Origin: Tyto alba
Taxonomy: Eukaryota; Chordata; Aves; Strigiformes; Tytonidae
Length of the DNA: 64,000 bases
Assembly: GCF_018691265.1 (NCBI RefSeq)
Contig: NW_024881300.1
Location: forward strand, 1,259,046-1,323,045
Reading direction: 5' to 3'
In this document: positions 24,401-34,800 of the stretch, piece by piece
Numbering within the stretch: position 1 is the first letter of the stretch
Layout: each line of letters begins with the position of its first letter
The notes under the pieces: model-generated
Database searches by the model: none
What the model was told of the DNA's origin: nothing
What the model saw: the letters and a program-made list of their open reading frames with translations, nothing else
Made by a program: the position numbers and the translations under genes

Positions 24401-27400
24401 CTTTTGTGGAGGTATAATAAATATATATACCTCCACTTATTCTGTTTTTTTTTTTATTGCTGTTCGTTGTCTGTGTGCATGCTTGCTTGCTTCAGCTAGG
24501 AAGAGTAAGCACCAGTTTAAGCCTTTAGGAGTGAGTTTCATTTAGTGTGATGCTACTTTGCCAATGTTCATCCAGAATGTCACCCAGTATTTTCAGTGTG
24601 CTTCACCCAGTAATGTATTTCTCCTGTCATGCTCAGGCAGATGATGACCAGGTTCTAGGCTTCCACCAAACGTTTTTGTTGAAAAGTTTTCAAGGTGCTT
24701 GGGTGTGCACCAACGAAGTCTTCAGGCTAGCCCTCCACAACATTTAACCCTCTGCCTTACCTCTCTTCTATGCAGTCCTCGCTGTCCTGGTTGAGTAAGG
24801 AGTGCTCTCTTCTCTCTTCTGTCGCTTGAGCTTGGCTGAGAGGCATGGCTGTGGCTTGTGTGGTTCTCAGAGCGACCCCAGCAGATCTGTGGCTCTCCTG
24901 AGAGTGTGAAGTTTGAAGTGATTGTTGCAGAATTAATTGTGATAAACTAATTGTTATGCGCTGTTTCCTAGTCTTTAAAGGGAAGGAAAATTTGCAATTA
25001 AAATCATTGGATGTTTTTGTAATGCATGCTGAACGATTAAAGTGCTGCTTAAAGCCTGTTAAATGAGGATCAACATCTGAAAGAACCTGCTATCCTAAGT
25101 AATTAGCCTTTCATTTGAGATAAGGATAGTTGCAAGCCTGCAGTTCAATCAACAGCTGTGGGGTGCTGGTGAGAGAGTAAAACTGTCTGACCAGACAAAA
25201 GGAGAAAAGTTGTATTTTCCTATTACGTTTTGCAGTGAAACTTGGATTACAACGTGGTGTCATATCTAATACTCTGACATGACCCATGGTTCTGTGAGCT
25301 GAGGATTTTCTATAGTTTTGAGCCTCTAGGTCAGAAGGGATGTAGAAAAACTGGGAGAGGTCAAAAAACTGCCAAGTTTGCCAGTGTTTGAGAGCTTGTT
25401 GAGCTGTGAGAAGAGGTGGATGAGGGCAATCTGCCTGAAACATAGGTGGAAAGTAGTTGAGTACTTCCAACAACCTGGATGCAAACTCTTCTTGGTGGTG
25501 CTAGACAGTGTAACAAGGGACAGTGGTTGTAAACCATAACTTGGGAGGTTCAGATTGGACACAAGGGTGGGTTTTTTGGTGTGGTTCTGTGCTTTTTTTT
25601 TTTTTTTTCCCCTATCTCAGCAGAAGGTATAAACCCTGGGAAATGTTGCCTGGACACACTGTAAAACCTCCATTCTTGGAGGCTTGGAAGACCACAAAGC
25701 TGTGGCTGCTGCAGTGCTGCTGGTAGTCCTGCTGCAAGCATGAGGCTGGACTCAGAAACCAGAGGATCCTTGCAATCTGATTCTGTGACTTTTTTAACTT
25801 TTTATTTTGAATCAAGGATATGAAACAATTTGAACTGCATAAAGGAAAGCTTTGTACAAAAAATAAAGCCCCTGTGTTTCAAGCCTGAACTCACATTTGG
25901 AATGCAAATTTTGAGTTGGACACAGCTGAATTTGGAGTAGAAAGCAAAGCGTTTCAGTGACATTATCTGAGCTGCGATGAAGATCCAAAATAAAGTGGGA
26001 TAGGATTAGTCTGTACCTTCTAGAGCATCGCAAGTCACTCAACTGTGGGTCTTTGCTGCATGTTAATAGGGCATATTCAGAATTTTGGGAACAGACTATA
26101 AATTACTTTGCCTTAAATATAGTCTAGAATTTGTCCTTGTTTTTAAAGTGTAAAGTGTACTGCTTCTCTGTCATGTGAAGATGTAACATGAAAGGAATAA
26201 AGAAAGCAACAGTGTGTGACTTTATTGTCGGAATTTGCCATCTGTACAACAGCAAGTGTTTGGGGAAGAATTCCTTTTAATCTTTTTTTTTCATGTGTCC
26301 AGACCTGAATTGTGTAAGAAAGGAGGAAATTCTCTTCAAGGCAAAGCACTAGTTGCTGCAGTGCAGCTAGGCTTATCAGAAATTGATGAAACACACACGA
26401 AAACTAGTCTGGTGGTGATATCTTTTTTTTCCAGAAGGGTATTTTTAAAGTGTACTCATGTCAGTAATGACATGCTCAAATTTGGTGTGAAAACTACTTA
26501 TGCAACTTGTAATAGATGCCTCAGTGACCTAAGGAGAGGAGACTGTTGGGCAACTGAGAGTATACTAAATGCTTATCAATAGTTGTGATTAGAAGTGGAT
26601 TCAAGCTGAAATTATTCTGGCTGGCTGATTTAAATTAAGCCATTAGAAAGGAGCTGACAAAGTATGGATTCATTCCAACTTAGTCAAAAGGGATGGCATT
26701 AATAAGATGCTTTGCAAAGGTATATGTCAAACCCTAGTGTTCAGGGGCTCTGATGCTACTCAGTTTTCTTAGATTCCTTCATGTCCAGGAACCTACCAAC
26801 TACCAAGCAGCAATGAAGCTATATTAGGATGTAAGTGTTGTATTTGATACCTAGGAGAAGGCTAGAGAATGCATAAACCCATGGGTTTCAGTGCACGGGC
26901 CACTGCTTCAGCCTGGATCTGCAAGCATCTTCTCTGGGCAGATCTAATAATGATAATACTTCCCCTGAAATAATTGGCATGACTGCTGTCTTATGTGCTC
27001 ATCAGCTAGCTGGATCGCTGGTCTAATCCAGCATGATTGCTTGTGTTCACACTCTGCTGATTATTATGGACCCTCTTGCCTAAAGCAAAAGAAGGCGTAT
27101 ATTGATGTGACAAAAAGCTGCCTGGTTTATCAGCCTGTTGAACAGTGGCTTTATTGGCACTTGCTTTGCTTGAGAATTTCTTTTATCAGCTTGTCTCCTG
27201 AACACATGGACTTGCTCGTACTTCTGACCTTACTTGTTGCCTTCTTAATTTCTGGCTGTAGTAGTTTCCTCATTCACTTTGTCTTTCATGGTTTTATAGT
27301 AATTTGATAGCTTGTCCATCCTCCCCACACTGATCACATTTTTTGCAAGCTAGAGTCATACTCAATTTACTTTCTTCAGTAGGAAACGATCCCATAGCTG

Positions 27401-29180
27401 GCTTATTTTTCTCACCCTTCTCTGGCCTTTCCCTTTCTAGCATTTTAATTTTTGTTAAATGAGAAGTGCATGCAGGATTTGATACGTGAATGCTCTCTGT
27501 GCATTTATGCAGTTGCTTACTTGTGGGTTTTGGTTCTCTGTTCCTTTCTTAGTAACTGCTAACACTGTGCTTGCCTTGAGCTCTGAGCTGGTTTAAAAAA
27601 CAAAATGAAACAAAAAAGTTGTCCATCATGATTTCAGTATCGCTTTCCTGAGAGGCTATCGCTAATCTAAGGCGCTTTTGGGTTTTTTTCCTCTGTGGAT
27701 TGGCGTAAACTTACTGCAACTGCACTTCATCTACACCGTTTTATTTCCTAGGCGGTTGTCACTGGGAAATCCTTGCAGTGATTTTCATTTGGAATGCTGC
27801 TTTCACACGCACTGTACCCTACCAGTGCTCTGGCAGACTTACTGTTTTGTGATACAACTGATGTCCTTAGCGAGCTGCTCCTGAAAGCTAAATTGTTTCA
27901 CAGTCAATTTATCACCTACACTAATATTACTTTAAAGATTATTTTTTGTTATTTTGTAGTCTGCTTTGCTCTTCAACCTTTTAATTCGCTCTTCTTGGCG
28001 GACAGCAGCAGAGCATTGTAAATAAACATTCAGCACTTTGACAGCCTTTTTCATGTGCTACTCTGGCTGCTGCTTTTCAATGCTTTTTTTTTTTTTTTTT
28101 TTTTACGCATTTCCCCCCTTTTCTGAAGCTGAATAGACGTGCGCTGAAAGAATAGAGCTTAAAGTCCTCAAAAAATGCTGAATTGAATACACTGTGGTCA
28201 GTATCAGAAGATTGTTTTGTAGCTTAGTCCTGTGCACTGTTCAGATTAAATCCTGTTGTGTCATTTCCAGTTCATTTGGGAATCATTTATGTTGAGGCTT
28301 TAATTCCTTCATGATGTCTCTGAGGAGACTGGTAAACATTAGGTGGGAGAACTAGTCTCCCTCTAATACTAATTTTTACTTTTGTAGTAATATAGTAACT
28401 ATAGTACAGGCACTATACTAGTGCACCTAGTTAAATTGTCAAAGACAGGAGTTGAGGCACTGCTGCAAAGATGCCCTGTGCTTAGAACACCTCCTTGCAG
28501 CTATAGCAAATACTTTGCTCCCTTCAAGCTGTTTCTGGACAGTGGAAGTGGGAAGTACTATGTTTCTGGGCAGCTGTACCTGCTCTGGAAGACCTTTCAA
28601 AAGCCCCGATCGTTACCAAGATCATTCAGGCAATATTGTTGATACCAACTTCTACAGAAACCCCTTTCTATCATCAATCCAAAGTACAGCAACCAAAAAC
28701 TAATTCTGAAACACCTTTTATGCTTGGTTCCTGGGCAAGGCCCAAAGAAAATTTGTGATTAAACACTGAGGCAGGCATGCTCTTATCAGTGTCGTGAAGC
28801 TGCTGAAATGAGATGTCTGCAAGTCTTCCAGAAAAACCCAACTTCAGATGCCGCTGCAGGATTTCTGTGTCACTGGGCCCTAGGTGCTTGTCTGCAAAGC
28901 ACGTTGGAACAGAACCTCTGGTTGTATTAGTGTCTCTTGAGGTACTATGCATCTTACAGCATGTGACATCACTGTTAATGTTAGCTTTTAAGTTGCCTTA
29001 TTGTAAGTTTTGGAATGCATTTCTTAAAAATAGCTTTTTGAACTTCTTTTTCCTCTCTTTCTACAGGCTGATGAAGATCCTATTATGGGATTCCACCAGA
29101 TATTTCTATTAAAGAACATCAACGATGCTTGGGTTTGCACCAATGACATGTTCAGGCTAGCATTGCACAACTTTGGCTGA
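12302..29180 (+). CDS. NUTF2: Nuclear transport factor 2 (four coding exons)
   Basis: Coding exons 12302-12400, 16866-16937, 21008-21106 and 29067-29180 join to a 127-residue protein, the usual length for animal NTF2. It matches the mammalian protein closely from [14 protein letters not shown] to [11 protein letters not shown]2 is a cone-shaped homodimer that binds Ran-GDP and FxFG nucleoporins and returns Ran to the nucleus. Residues known to matter are present: W7 (FxFG contact), W41/E42 and D92/D94 (Ran contact), and M84 and M118 (dimer interface). All three coding introns are phase 0 with GT-AG ends. The start ATG has A at -3 and G at +4. A second version of the last exon lies at 24637-24747. 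The gene is followed in the same direction by EDC4. Confidence 0.97.
14556..15616 (-). mobile_element. Solo LTR, about 1.06 kb (endogenous retrovirus), copy A
   Basis: Read on the minus strand, the element begins TGTTCTGAG and ends ACCACGACA, so it has TG...CA ends. It is flanked by the direct repeat AGATT at 14551-14555 and 15617-15621, a 5-bp target duplication. On its own strand it has a TATTTAAG box (15451-15458) and, downstream, an AATAAA signal (14750-14755), the order expected for U3-R-U5. No internal retroviral gene is attached, so it is a solo LTR. A relative in the same orientation lies at 44272-45291. Short open frames inside it are not genes. Confidence 0.85.
16471..16497 (+). repeat. 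Poly(A) run, 27 bases
   Basis: Uninterrupted A run in NUTF2 intron 2, about 370 bases before exon 3. No retroposed gene or LINE body is recognisable upstream, so it is best called a simple repeat. Confidence 0.9.
16866..16937 (+). CDS. NUTF2: NUTF2 exon 3 (codons 34-57)
   Basis: Flanked by CCCCCCAG and GTAAGT. It encodes 24 residues from [12 protein letters not shown] to EKLS, including W41 and E42 of the Ran-binding cavity. Phase 0 on both sides. Confidence 0.97.
16938..21007 (+). other. NUTF2: NUTF2 intron 3
   Basis: About 4.1 kb. It contains an open frame of 176 codons at 17708-18238 and overlapping frames near 19154-19776. Their translations are Cys/Leu/Ser-rich and match no family I recognise, and no supporting splice or promoter signals were found. 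No clear repeat family was identified. Confidence 0.6.
21008..21106 (+). CDS. NUTF2: NUTF2 exon 4 (codons 58-90)
   Basis: The acceptor CATTGTAG ends at 21007 and the donor GTAAAC begins at 21107. It encodes 33 residues from [16 protein letters not shown] to VVGQLK, including M84 at the dimer interface. It ends in phase 0, so it can join either 24637 or 29067 without a frame change. Confidence 0.97.
21107..24636 (+). other. NUTF2: Intron between NUTF2 exon 4 and the alternative last exon
   Basis: About 3.5 kb of mostly AT-rich sequence with no recognised gene. A 16-base A run occurs near 24150. A GGATGCTGGGATTTGTAGT element at 24366-24384 resembles the ZNF143/THAP11 motif. Confidence 0.6.
24366..24384 (+). 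promoter_or_regulatory. ZNF143/THAP11-like motif
   Basis: This 19-base element fits the known consensus GCATKCTGGGARTTGTAGT with about two mismatches. Such sites normally sit in promoters bound by ZNF143, THAP11 and HCFC1. Here it lies in a non-CpG intron, 252 bases before the alternative NUTF2 exon. Function is inferred only from motif resemblance; a chance or repeat-derived match is possible. Confidence 0.35.
24637..24747 (+). CDS. NUTF2: Alternative (duplicated) last coding exon of NUTF2
   Basis: After an acceptor (CATGCTCAG, ending 24636) 36 codons and a TAA give [13 protein letters not shown]...[16 protein letters not shown]. Against the ordinary last exon at 29067, 24 of 36 residues are identical. 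At 11 of those 24 positions the codons differ silently, and most replacements are conservative, a pattern of selection on protein. Joined to exon 4 it yields a 126-residue protein. The Ran-contact acids D92 and D94 are kept. M118 of the dimer interface becomes V, F126 becomes I and G127 is lost. ATTAAA polyadenylation variants follow at 24997 and 25036, and AATAAA at 25862. A potential donor GTAAGG at 24795 would also allow an internal exon with the stop only 47 bases before the junction. A degenerating copy is the alternative reading, but no break is seen. Confidence 0.8.
   Translation, partial: ADDDQVLGFHQTFLLKSFQGAWVCTNEVFRLALHNI
24748..29066 (+). other. NUTF2: NUTF2 intron following the alternative exon
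   Basis: About 4.3 kb. The first part may be 3' UTR of the alternative transcript (polyadenylation-like hexamers at 24997, 25036 and 25862). A CR1 fragment lies at about 25330-25789 and a poly(T) run near 28085. A clear pyrimidine tract, TCTCTTTCTACAG, ends at 29066. No other exon was recognised. Confidence 0.6.
25330..25789 (+). mobile_element. Diverged CR1 LINE 3' fragment
   Basis: It contains stretches typical of CR1 3' regions, including a CAACCTGGATGCAAACTCTT-like segment, a GTAGTCCTGCTGCAAGCATG segment and a GATTCTGTGAC tail. A T-rich run interrupts it near 25595. It is old and non-coding, in sense orientation in the NUTF2 intron. Boundaries are approximate. Confidence 0.65.
29067..29180 (+). 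CDS. NUTF2: NUTF2 exon 5, ordinary last coding exon (codons 91-127)
   Basis: It follows a strong acceptor (TTTCTACAG). It encodes [13 protein letters not shown] through RLALHNFG and stops with TGA at 29178-29180. D92 and D94 (Ran contact) and M118 (dimer interface) lie here. The match to the mammalian C-terminus is nearly complete, so this is the constitutive form. Confidence 0.97.
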   Translation, partial: ADEDPIMGFHQIFLLKNINDAWVCTNDMFRLALHNFG

Positions 29181-29610
29181 GCTGGTCACCCCGAGGCACC
29201 CGTGCTTTTTTTTGTTTTTGTTTTTTTTTTTTTTTTCCTTCTCTCCTCTTACTGGTATTATTCACACTCACGGAACATTCCAAATATCATACACAAACCT
29301 GCAGCACTGCAGAGCGTGAGCAAGCAAGACCTGCAACCTGCCCTTCTGCTGAGTTTACATTGTCACTAGATGAGTTTCTTGTGCATGATGTTTGGAAGTT
29401 AGACTTAGCTGCATTTGACAAGAGAAATTTGTGTTGTACCAGCATGCCTCGGAAAGAATTTATAATGCAAAAGGTTGTTGTTTATGTACTGACAAGATGC
29501 TCTATAACCCAAAGAAATGAAAGAACAGCAGCCTGTACAGCCCAGATACTGATTTGTTCAGATGTTTCAATGCTACATTACACAATAAACCCATGAGATT
29601 TTCTTAACCG
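29181..29610 (+). other. NUTF2: NUTF2 3' UTR, end approximate
   Basis: The untranslated tail begins after the TGA and includes a T-rich stretch at about 29206-29238. A canonical AATAAA at 29584-29589 is followed by T-rich sequence, so cleavage is expected near 29605. Confidence 0.7.
29584..29589 (+). terminator. NUTF2: Polyadenylation signal of NUTF2
   Basis: Canonical AATAAA about 400 bases after the stop codon and followed by T-rich sequence. It is the best candidate for the 3' end of the main transcript; other downstream signals may be used as well. Confidence 0.65.
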
Positions 29611-31150
29611 TTTAAATTGTTTTCATGACTTGGATACGAAGTATATGATATTGTTTGCTTTGGATGTCCTGTGTCTGCCTGGTGGGGAAATGCTTACAAG
29701 CCTAAAACTCAAATGGAAGAGCACTTGTTAGTTTTGCCAATGAAAGCAGTTCATGTCTGCCCTTGGCCATACGACTTCTTTTTTTTCCCCTCTCTCTCAG
29801 CAGCTTTTATAACAGACTTCTAGCTCGGCTTTTAACATTGATAGGATAGTTCTCAGCTGTTGTATTTTACCAAGGCAAAAGCCTCAAATAATACACAAGG
29901 ATGACAATAGTAATAGTAGCCTGTAGTTAATCTTGATGACAGCTATTATGTTCACCCTCAGAGATAAACAGGGCAGCTGTATTCTCTATAGTGCTGCCCT
30001 CATCAAGTTTGTATTTGTCTCTAAAGCCCTGGCCAGACTTGTAAAAGCCTCTACAGTAAATGCAGTACTCTCCACTTTTAATGAAGGGATACTAGAAAGA
30101 CAACACAGAGCACAAGTCTGGTTGGCTGCCATTAATCTTCTACCCTGGCGGTGGCAGTATTCCACCTGCAAAGGGATTTATTAAATTGATCTTTCCAGCA
30201 TATGAGATGGCACAGGAACAGAATCGGATCCACTTTACCTTCAGACCTCGCTAAGCTATTAGGCCCTGGTTTTCAGGGGCTTTGCACACCCTACTGAGCT
30301 CGGGCTTTCTAAGTGTAGAGGACTTGGCATTTCCCTGAGACTTGTCAGAAAAGCCTGGGGTGGGCTGTGCTCGAGCTGGTCAGATCTCAAATCCATCTGC
30401 TTTTGCATTTGAATTGCAACGGAGCTTTCATGGAAGCTCCTGTTCGGCATTGCAGCATTTGCATATGTTCCCCCATTTCAATGGCAGGACTGTTCCCTCA
30501 ACTGCTATGCTGTGAAAGTCGCACTCAAAATTAACCACTTGAAGAGATTAGCTCTTTTAGCAGGAGGCGTTTTGTGTGGTCACTGCTAAGCAAGGATTCT
30601 TACGTTGTAGCTCTGGATCAAAGTGAAGTGTGGCAGAGGAGGGAGGATGTAAGAATAGGTCTGGCTTAGGAACCTTGCCCTGCAGAGGGATCTAGTCCGT
30701 GAATAATGACCTCCATAAGCTAAGAGAGCTTGCTTAAATCTGTTTCAAGGAATGATACGTGTGGCGGGTGTTAGTTTAAAAACTATACAAAATGAGGTTC
30801 TTTTAGGCTGTTCAAAGCAGTTATCCTCTGAAATTGATGATATAGATCCTTCTGGGGCTCTCTTTCTCCACATAGCCATTCACTTCTGGTTCCTTACCCG
30901 AGGAGGCAAACACTAGGGTTTTTAACTCATCATCACTTAATAATTTTGATGCCAGCAGGTCGCTTGCAAGGCCTGGTATATGCGAACAGATTTGCCACCT
31001 CTTGTCTCTTGTTTTTTCTACCCGCGTTCACTGCAAGTGTCGGAGCTCCAGCAGCCAGCTCCTGAGCCAGGAGGCCTGTGCGGAGGGATGGCCGCCTGCC
31101 CTAATGACCTGCCGTACCCCTTCGTACTCGAGAGTTTCGGTGTCACCTCC
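29611..31150. other. NUTF2-EDC4 intergenic region
   Basis: About 1.5 kb with no recognised gene, RNA or repeat. Short open frames on both strands lack supporting signals. It separates two genes transcribed in the same direction. Confidence 0.6.
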
Positions 31151-31800
31151 TGGTATTAGACCCGAGGGGAATGCCTGCTGGCTGTAACGCCGGGGCTGGG
31201 GCCGATGCAGGCCCTTGAGGCCCGAGGCAAGCGGCTCCGCCTCGGGGCCCGGGCTGGCGGGGCAGCTCCCGCCGGGGCTGGGGCCGGGTCAGGGCTGGCT
31301 CCGCCCCCCGCCGCTCCCGGAACCCTCCGTCCTGGCGGCGGTTTCCGGCGGGCGCACCCGGGCCCGGACCGGAGGCGGAAGCGTGGGCGGCGGGCCGGGC
31401 CGGGGCAGCGCGCTGGCGGCGGTGCGGGCGGCGGGAAGCGGGCTGGGCCCCATGGCCTCCTCCTCCAGCATCGACATCGAGGACGCGACCCAGCACCTGC
31501 GGGACATCCTCAAGCTGGACCGCCCGGGAGGTGAGGGGCCGGGGCGCGGGAGGAGGCCGCCGCCGGGGCGGGGCCGGCGGCCGCGCTGCCTCGTCCTGCA
31601 CCGGGGCCGGGCCGCGCCCGTCTCCCCCCGGGGCGGGCTCCATCCCGCTCGGCCCTGCCCCGGGGGAGCTGCGTGCCGCCCGGCCTCAGCTCTGCTGGGA
31701 GAGGCACGGACCCAGAGCTGGCTGCCGCTGCTGTGGGGCTCTGCGCCGATTCTCTGAGAGGTCTCGCTGCTGAGGGCTGAGCAGCACCGACCTCCTCGCC
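31150..31800 (+). promoter_or_regulatory. EDC4: CpG island promoter of EDC4
   Basis: A sharply bounded GC- and CpG-rich block surrounds the first EDC4 exon. It has GC-rich SP1-like tracts, an ETS-like core (GCGGAAGCG starting at 31375) and a second inverted one (TTTCCGG near 31342), and no TATA box. Transcription probably begins between about 31330 and 31440. Long frames on both strands here are composition artefacts. Confidence 0.85.
31452..31530 (+). CDS. EDC4: EDC4 exon 1
   Basis: Coding begins at the ATG at 31452 (MASSSSIDIEDATQHLRDIL) and ends in phase 1 before GTGAGG. The first residues match human EDC4 almost exactly. Confidence 0.95.
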
Positions 31801-34800
31801 CCAAGTCTCCCTCCTTTGTTGAGAATCCTTTGAGTTTTTCCTAGAGGTTTTGCTGGGCTCAGGGGAAAGGACCGCTCTGAGATCTGTGCCGTCTACACCC
31901 TTTCCACAAACTTTTCACTTTTTTTTTTTTTTCCTATTTGAATGCGAAATGGAATCACAAATATATCTCTTAAAGTGGTTGTGAGTCTTCTCCCTTTTCT
32001 TTGAGCTATTATACTTCTGCACTCAGAGTTCAGCGGGCCCCCTTCTGCATGTAAAAATACCAGTGGTGAGCAGCAGCAGGCGTAGGAGTCAGCTGTATAA
32101 AACGTGTGCCCACTTCTCCGTAGCCTAGCATCGCTCTCTCAACCCCCCTCATAGCTTTTTGAACTTACCACGTTGTTTTGGTCAAACCTGATGAGATAAT
32201 GATCCAAAGGAGGCTGACACCATGAATAGTTTGAAAAAAAAAAAAAAAAAAAACAAAACAAAACACCAACTTAGCCTCTGGATAGAGGACAGAGTTTATG
32301 CCTGTGTTCTGCTCCTGTTGAGGAAAAGGCAGGAATGATGTAGCTTTTAAGTGTCCTGAGAGTCGGTACAAATGTGCTACCTCCAAAGCAACTGCCATGT
32401 GTGTTGCCTTTTGTTCGACCAAAAGGATGAGAGGTTGGCTGCAGGATTGTTGTGAGAGGGCTGTAGAGGCACATGGGGTGATGGAGCAAACGCACAGGAA
32501 GCCAGCTTCATTAGTTTTACTACCCATAAAGAAACTTCTCATTACTTGAAGTAGTTTCTCTTGTTTCTGTAGTACTTGGCTGTTCCCGGATTATAATTCT
32601 TATAAGAAAATACACTTTTCCTTCACAGTGCGGTGCTCTGTACTTGGAAGACTGAAAAGAGGACTCAGTGCAGGGATAGGGAGCACTTGTTTCACAAGCA
32701 ATTTCTGAACGGAAAGGATGCATTGTGGTTGGGAAATGTTATTTCTGTTGTCTCGAGGTGACTTGACTTTCCCCTGAAGCAGCTTCTCTTGCTGGTTGTA
32801 GCAAAAGAGTTATTTACTGAGTATGGCTTATTTCTTTTAATTTTTCTTCTTTTCTATTCATTCTCTTCATACCTTCTCTGTCAACTCTGGTGCACAAGAA
32901 GGCAGTTGAGAGGAAAAGGAGCAAGTGGACAGTAAGTCAAGCACTAAGAAACCTGTGGTGGTTCTCAGCAGAAATCACTCCCAGGGTAATAGCAAACGGA
33001 CCTGAAAGGACTGGACATAATAAGGTGAAAGGCAAAGAGTACATGTTTCTTAACTGAAAGCCTTTGAAACTCCTGTTGGGATGTCAGAGGAAGGGGAAAC
33101 TGGGGGATCTTTCAAGGGTTTTGAAAGAGATTAGAAGCAGCCTCCTGAATTGTGTGCATAGGGCTAGTCTTGTCTGGCCTAAAGTTGCTGTGGTCAAGGT
33201 CCTCTCTAGTCCTAGTTTCTGTTACACCTTGGATTTCACTTACAGATTTTAATACCCAGCAGATACTACTGTAGCTGCTTTCCAAGGTTATTGCCATGAA
33301 GAAAGTTTTGCAGTACTGGGTGCGTGTACCGATGAGCAGCATTATGTTATTCTGGATGCTGTCCAGGCAGGTGACAAGTAACGCTCCCCACTCTAAAGAG
33401 TTTACAACTGTCACAACCCATTTGTAGTTCTGCTGGGTTTGGCGATTGTGAAAATGCGATCCACCACCAAAGTCACTCTGGGCACAGTTTTATCCCAGTT
33501 TCGACAAGCATCATCTATCATTTCAGTAGCGCTTGCCCGTTTTTGGTGCCGTGCCCTCGGCACGGGGGAGCTGCATGATCAAACCATGGACCGCCCAGCT
33601 GGGGCACGTGGACAGGCCGTGGGTGCCAGCGTGCTGGGGAGGAGGGACCCTGCTGGGGTTCTGGGCAGAAAGCTCTGCTGATAACCAGGTGTTACAGGGG
33701 CTCACCCTATTCATGTGGTGTTTTTCGGGGAAGTCACCATTTAGTACAAAGTAGCACCCCTGGTACGGGGGTTCTGGGAGCAGGAAGAGTTCAGTATCTC
33801 GGCTCTGATGGCTCCTGCTCTTTGAGAAGGTAAAGAATACGACCACACTTCCTTCCCTTTGAAGACTGAGATCTACTAGTCTAGGTTCAACTTTTGGTTT
33901 TGTTCATGTACCTACTAAATTCTGAGCCTCTTCCCTTCTTTTATGCCTTCAGGATTGTGTGCAGGCAGCACCTGGGCTTGTCTGACTCCAAGTAAGGCAG
34001 AGTGATGGGCCTGTTCTTGAACTTCGGCACACTGTTGTTGTGCCCCTCAGCCTCTGGGGAGTGTTTCTTCCTTCCCTTTCCTGTGGAGCGAATGTCACTG
34101 TCCTGCTGTCCATAAAAGAACAGAGATACTTACATGAGCCATTCCTGTTGCTGCAAATAGAGCAAAGAAAGTATTGTCTTTCTCTGGCAGCCTGGATGCT
34201 TTTTCTGTAATGAACATTTTCCTGCTTTTGATCGCAAAGGATAAATTGCAGTTGATGGATGTTGCTGCAACTGGACAAGCACCCACCATATGCTGTAGGA
34301 ATAAGGTGCATCTTAATCTTGTGACAGCAAGCACAACACAAATGTGTTAGGTGGTTAGAGGATGACATTCCCTGGCCCAAAGTTTCCTTGTGCTGTGTGA
34401 GTGCCACTGCTCTTTTCTTCGTGGAGTGCAGGTAGACTGAGGGGATCACCCGAATGGTCTCTGCATCAGGATACCCTGTAGCTGCACAGGCTTTGTGTGT
34501 GCATGGCATAGTTGCTGAATTAATGACTCTGTTCATAAACAGTCAAGTTTTAAATATTCTGGCAAATGAATAATAGTTGGAGATGAGTGCTGCTGCCTAC
34601 AGAAATAACCTGATACATTAAAGCCTATTTGGTAACTGAGAGCTTGCCTTGCCTTCAAAGGACATGCCTCTTGCCCATGGTTTAGTTTAGGTTTGTTATG
34701 TGTGCCAGTAGCAGTGGAGTTTCTGGTCCTGGGAGCAGCCATTTTGCAAGAGCTCAGCAGCAGTTGTTACCTGGCAACAGTATACGAAATTTCAGTTTTC

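Noticed and set aside
24637..24747. Reading the duplicated NUTF2 exon as a processed pseudogene fragment
   Set aside because: It begins exactly at the exon boundary with an intronic AG acceptor, lacks exon 4 sequence upstream and has no poly(A) tail. That fits exon duplication, not retroposition.
31143..31804. Frames of 166-180 codons on both strands around EDC4 exon 1
   Set aside because: CpG-island composition artefacts; the real coding segment is the short MASSSSIDIEDATQ frame ending at a donor.
33549..33565. Perfect 7-bp stem hairpin as a terminator or microRNA
   Set aside because: Too short for a microRNA precursor, and there is no context for a terminator in a vertebrate intron.
33949..34536. 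195-codon minus-strand frame in EDC4 intron 1
   Set aside because: Cys/His residues are scattered without zinc-finger spacing, and no promoter or homologous family was recognised.
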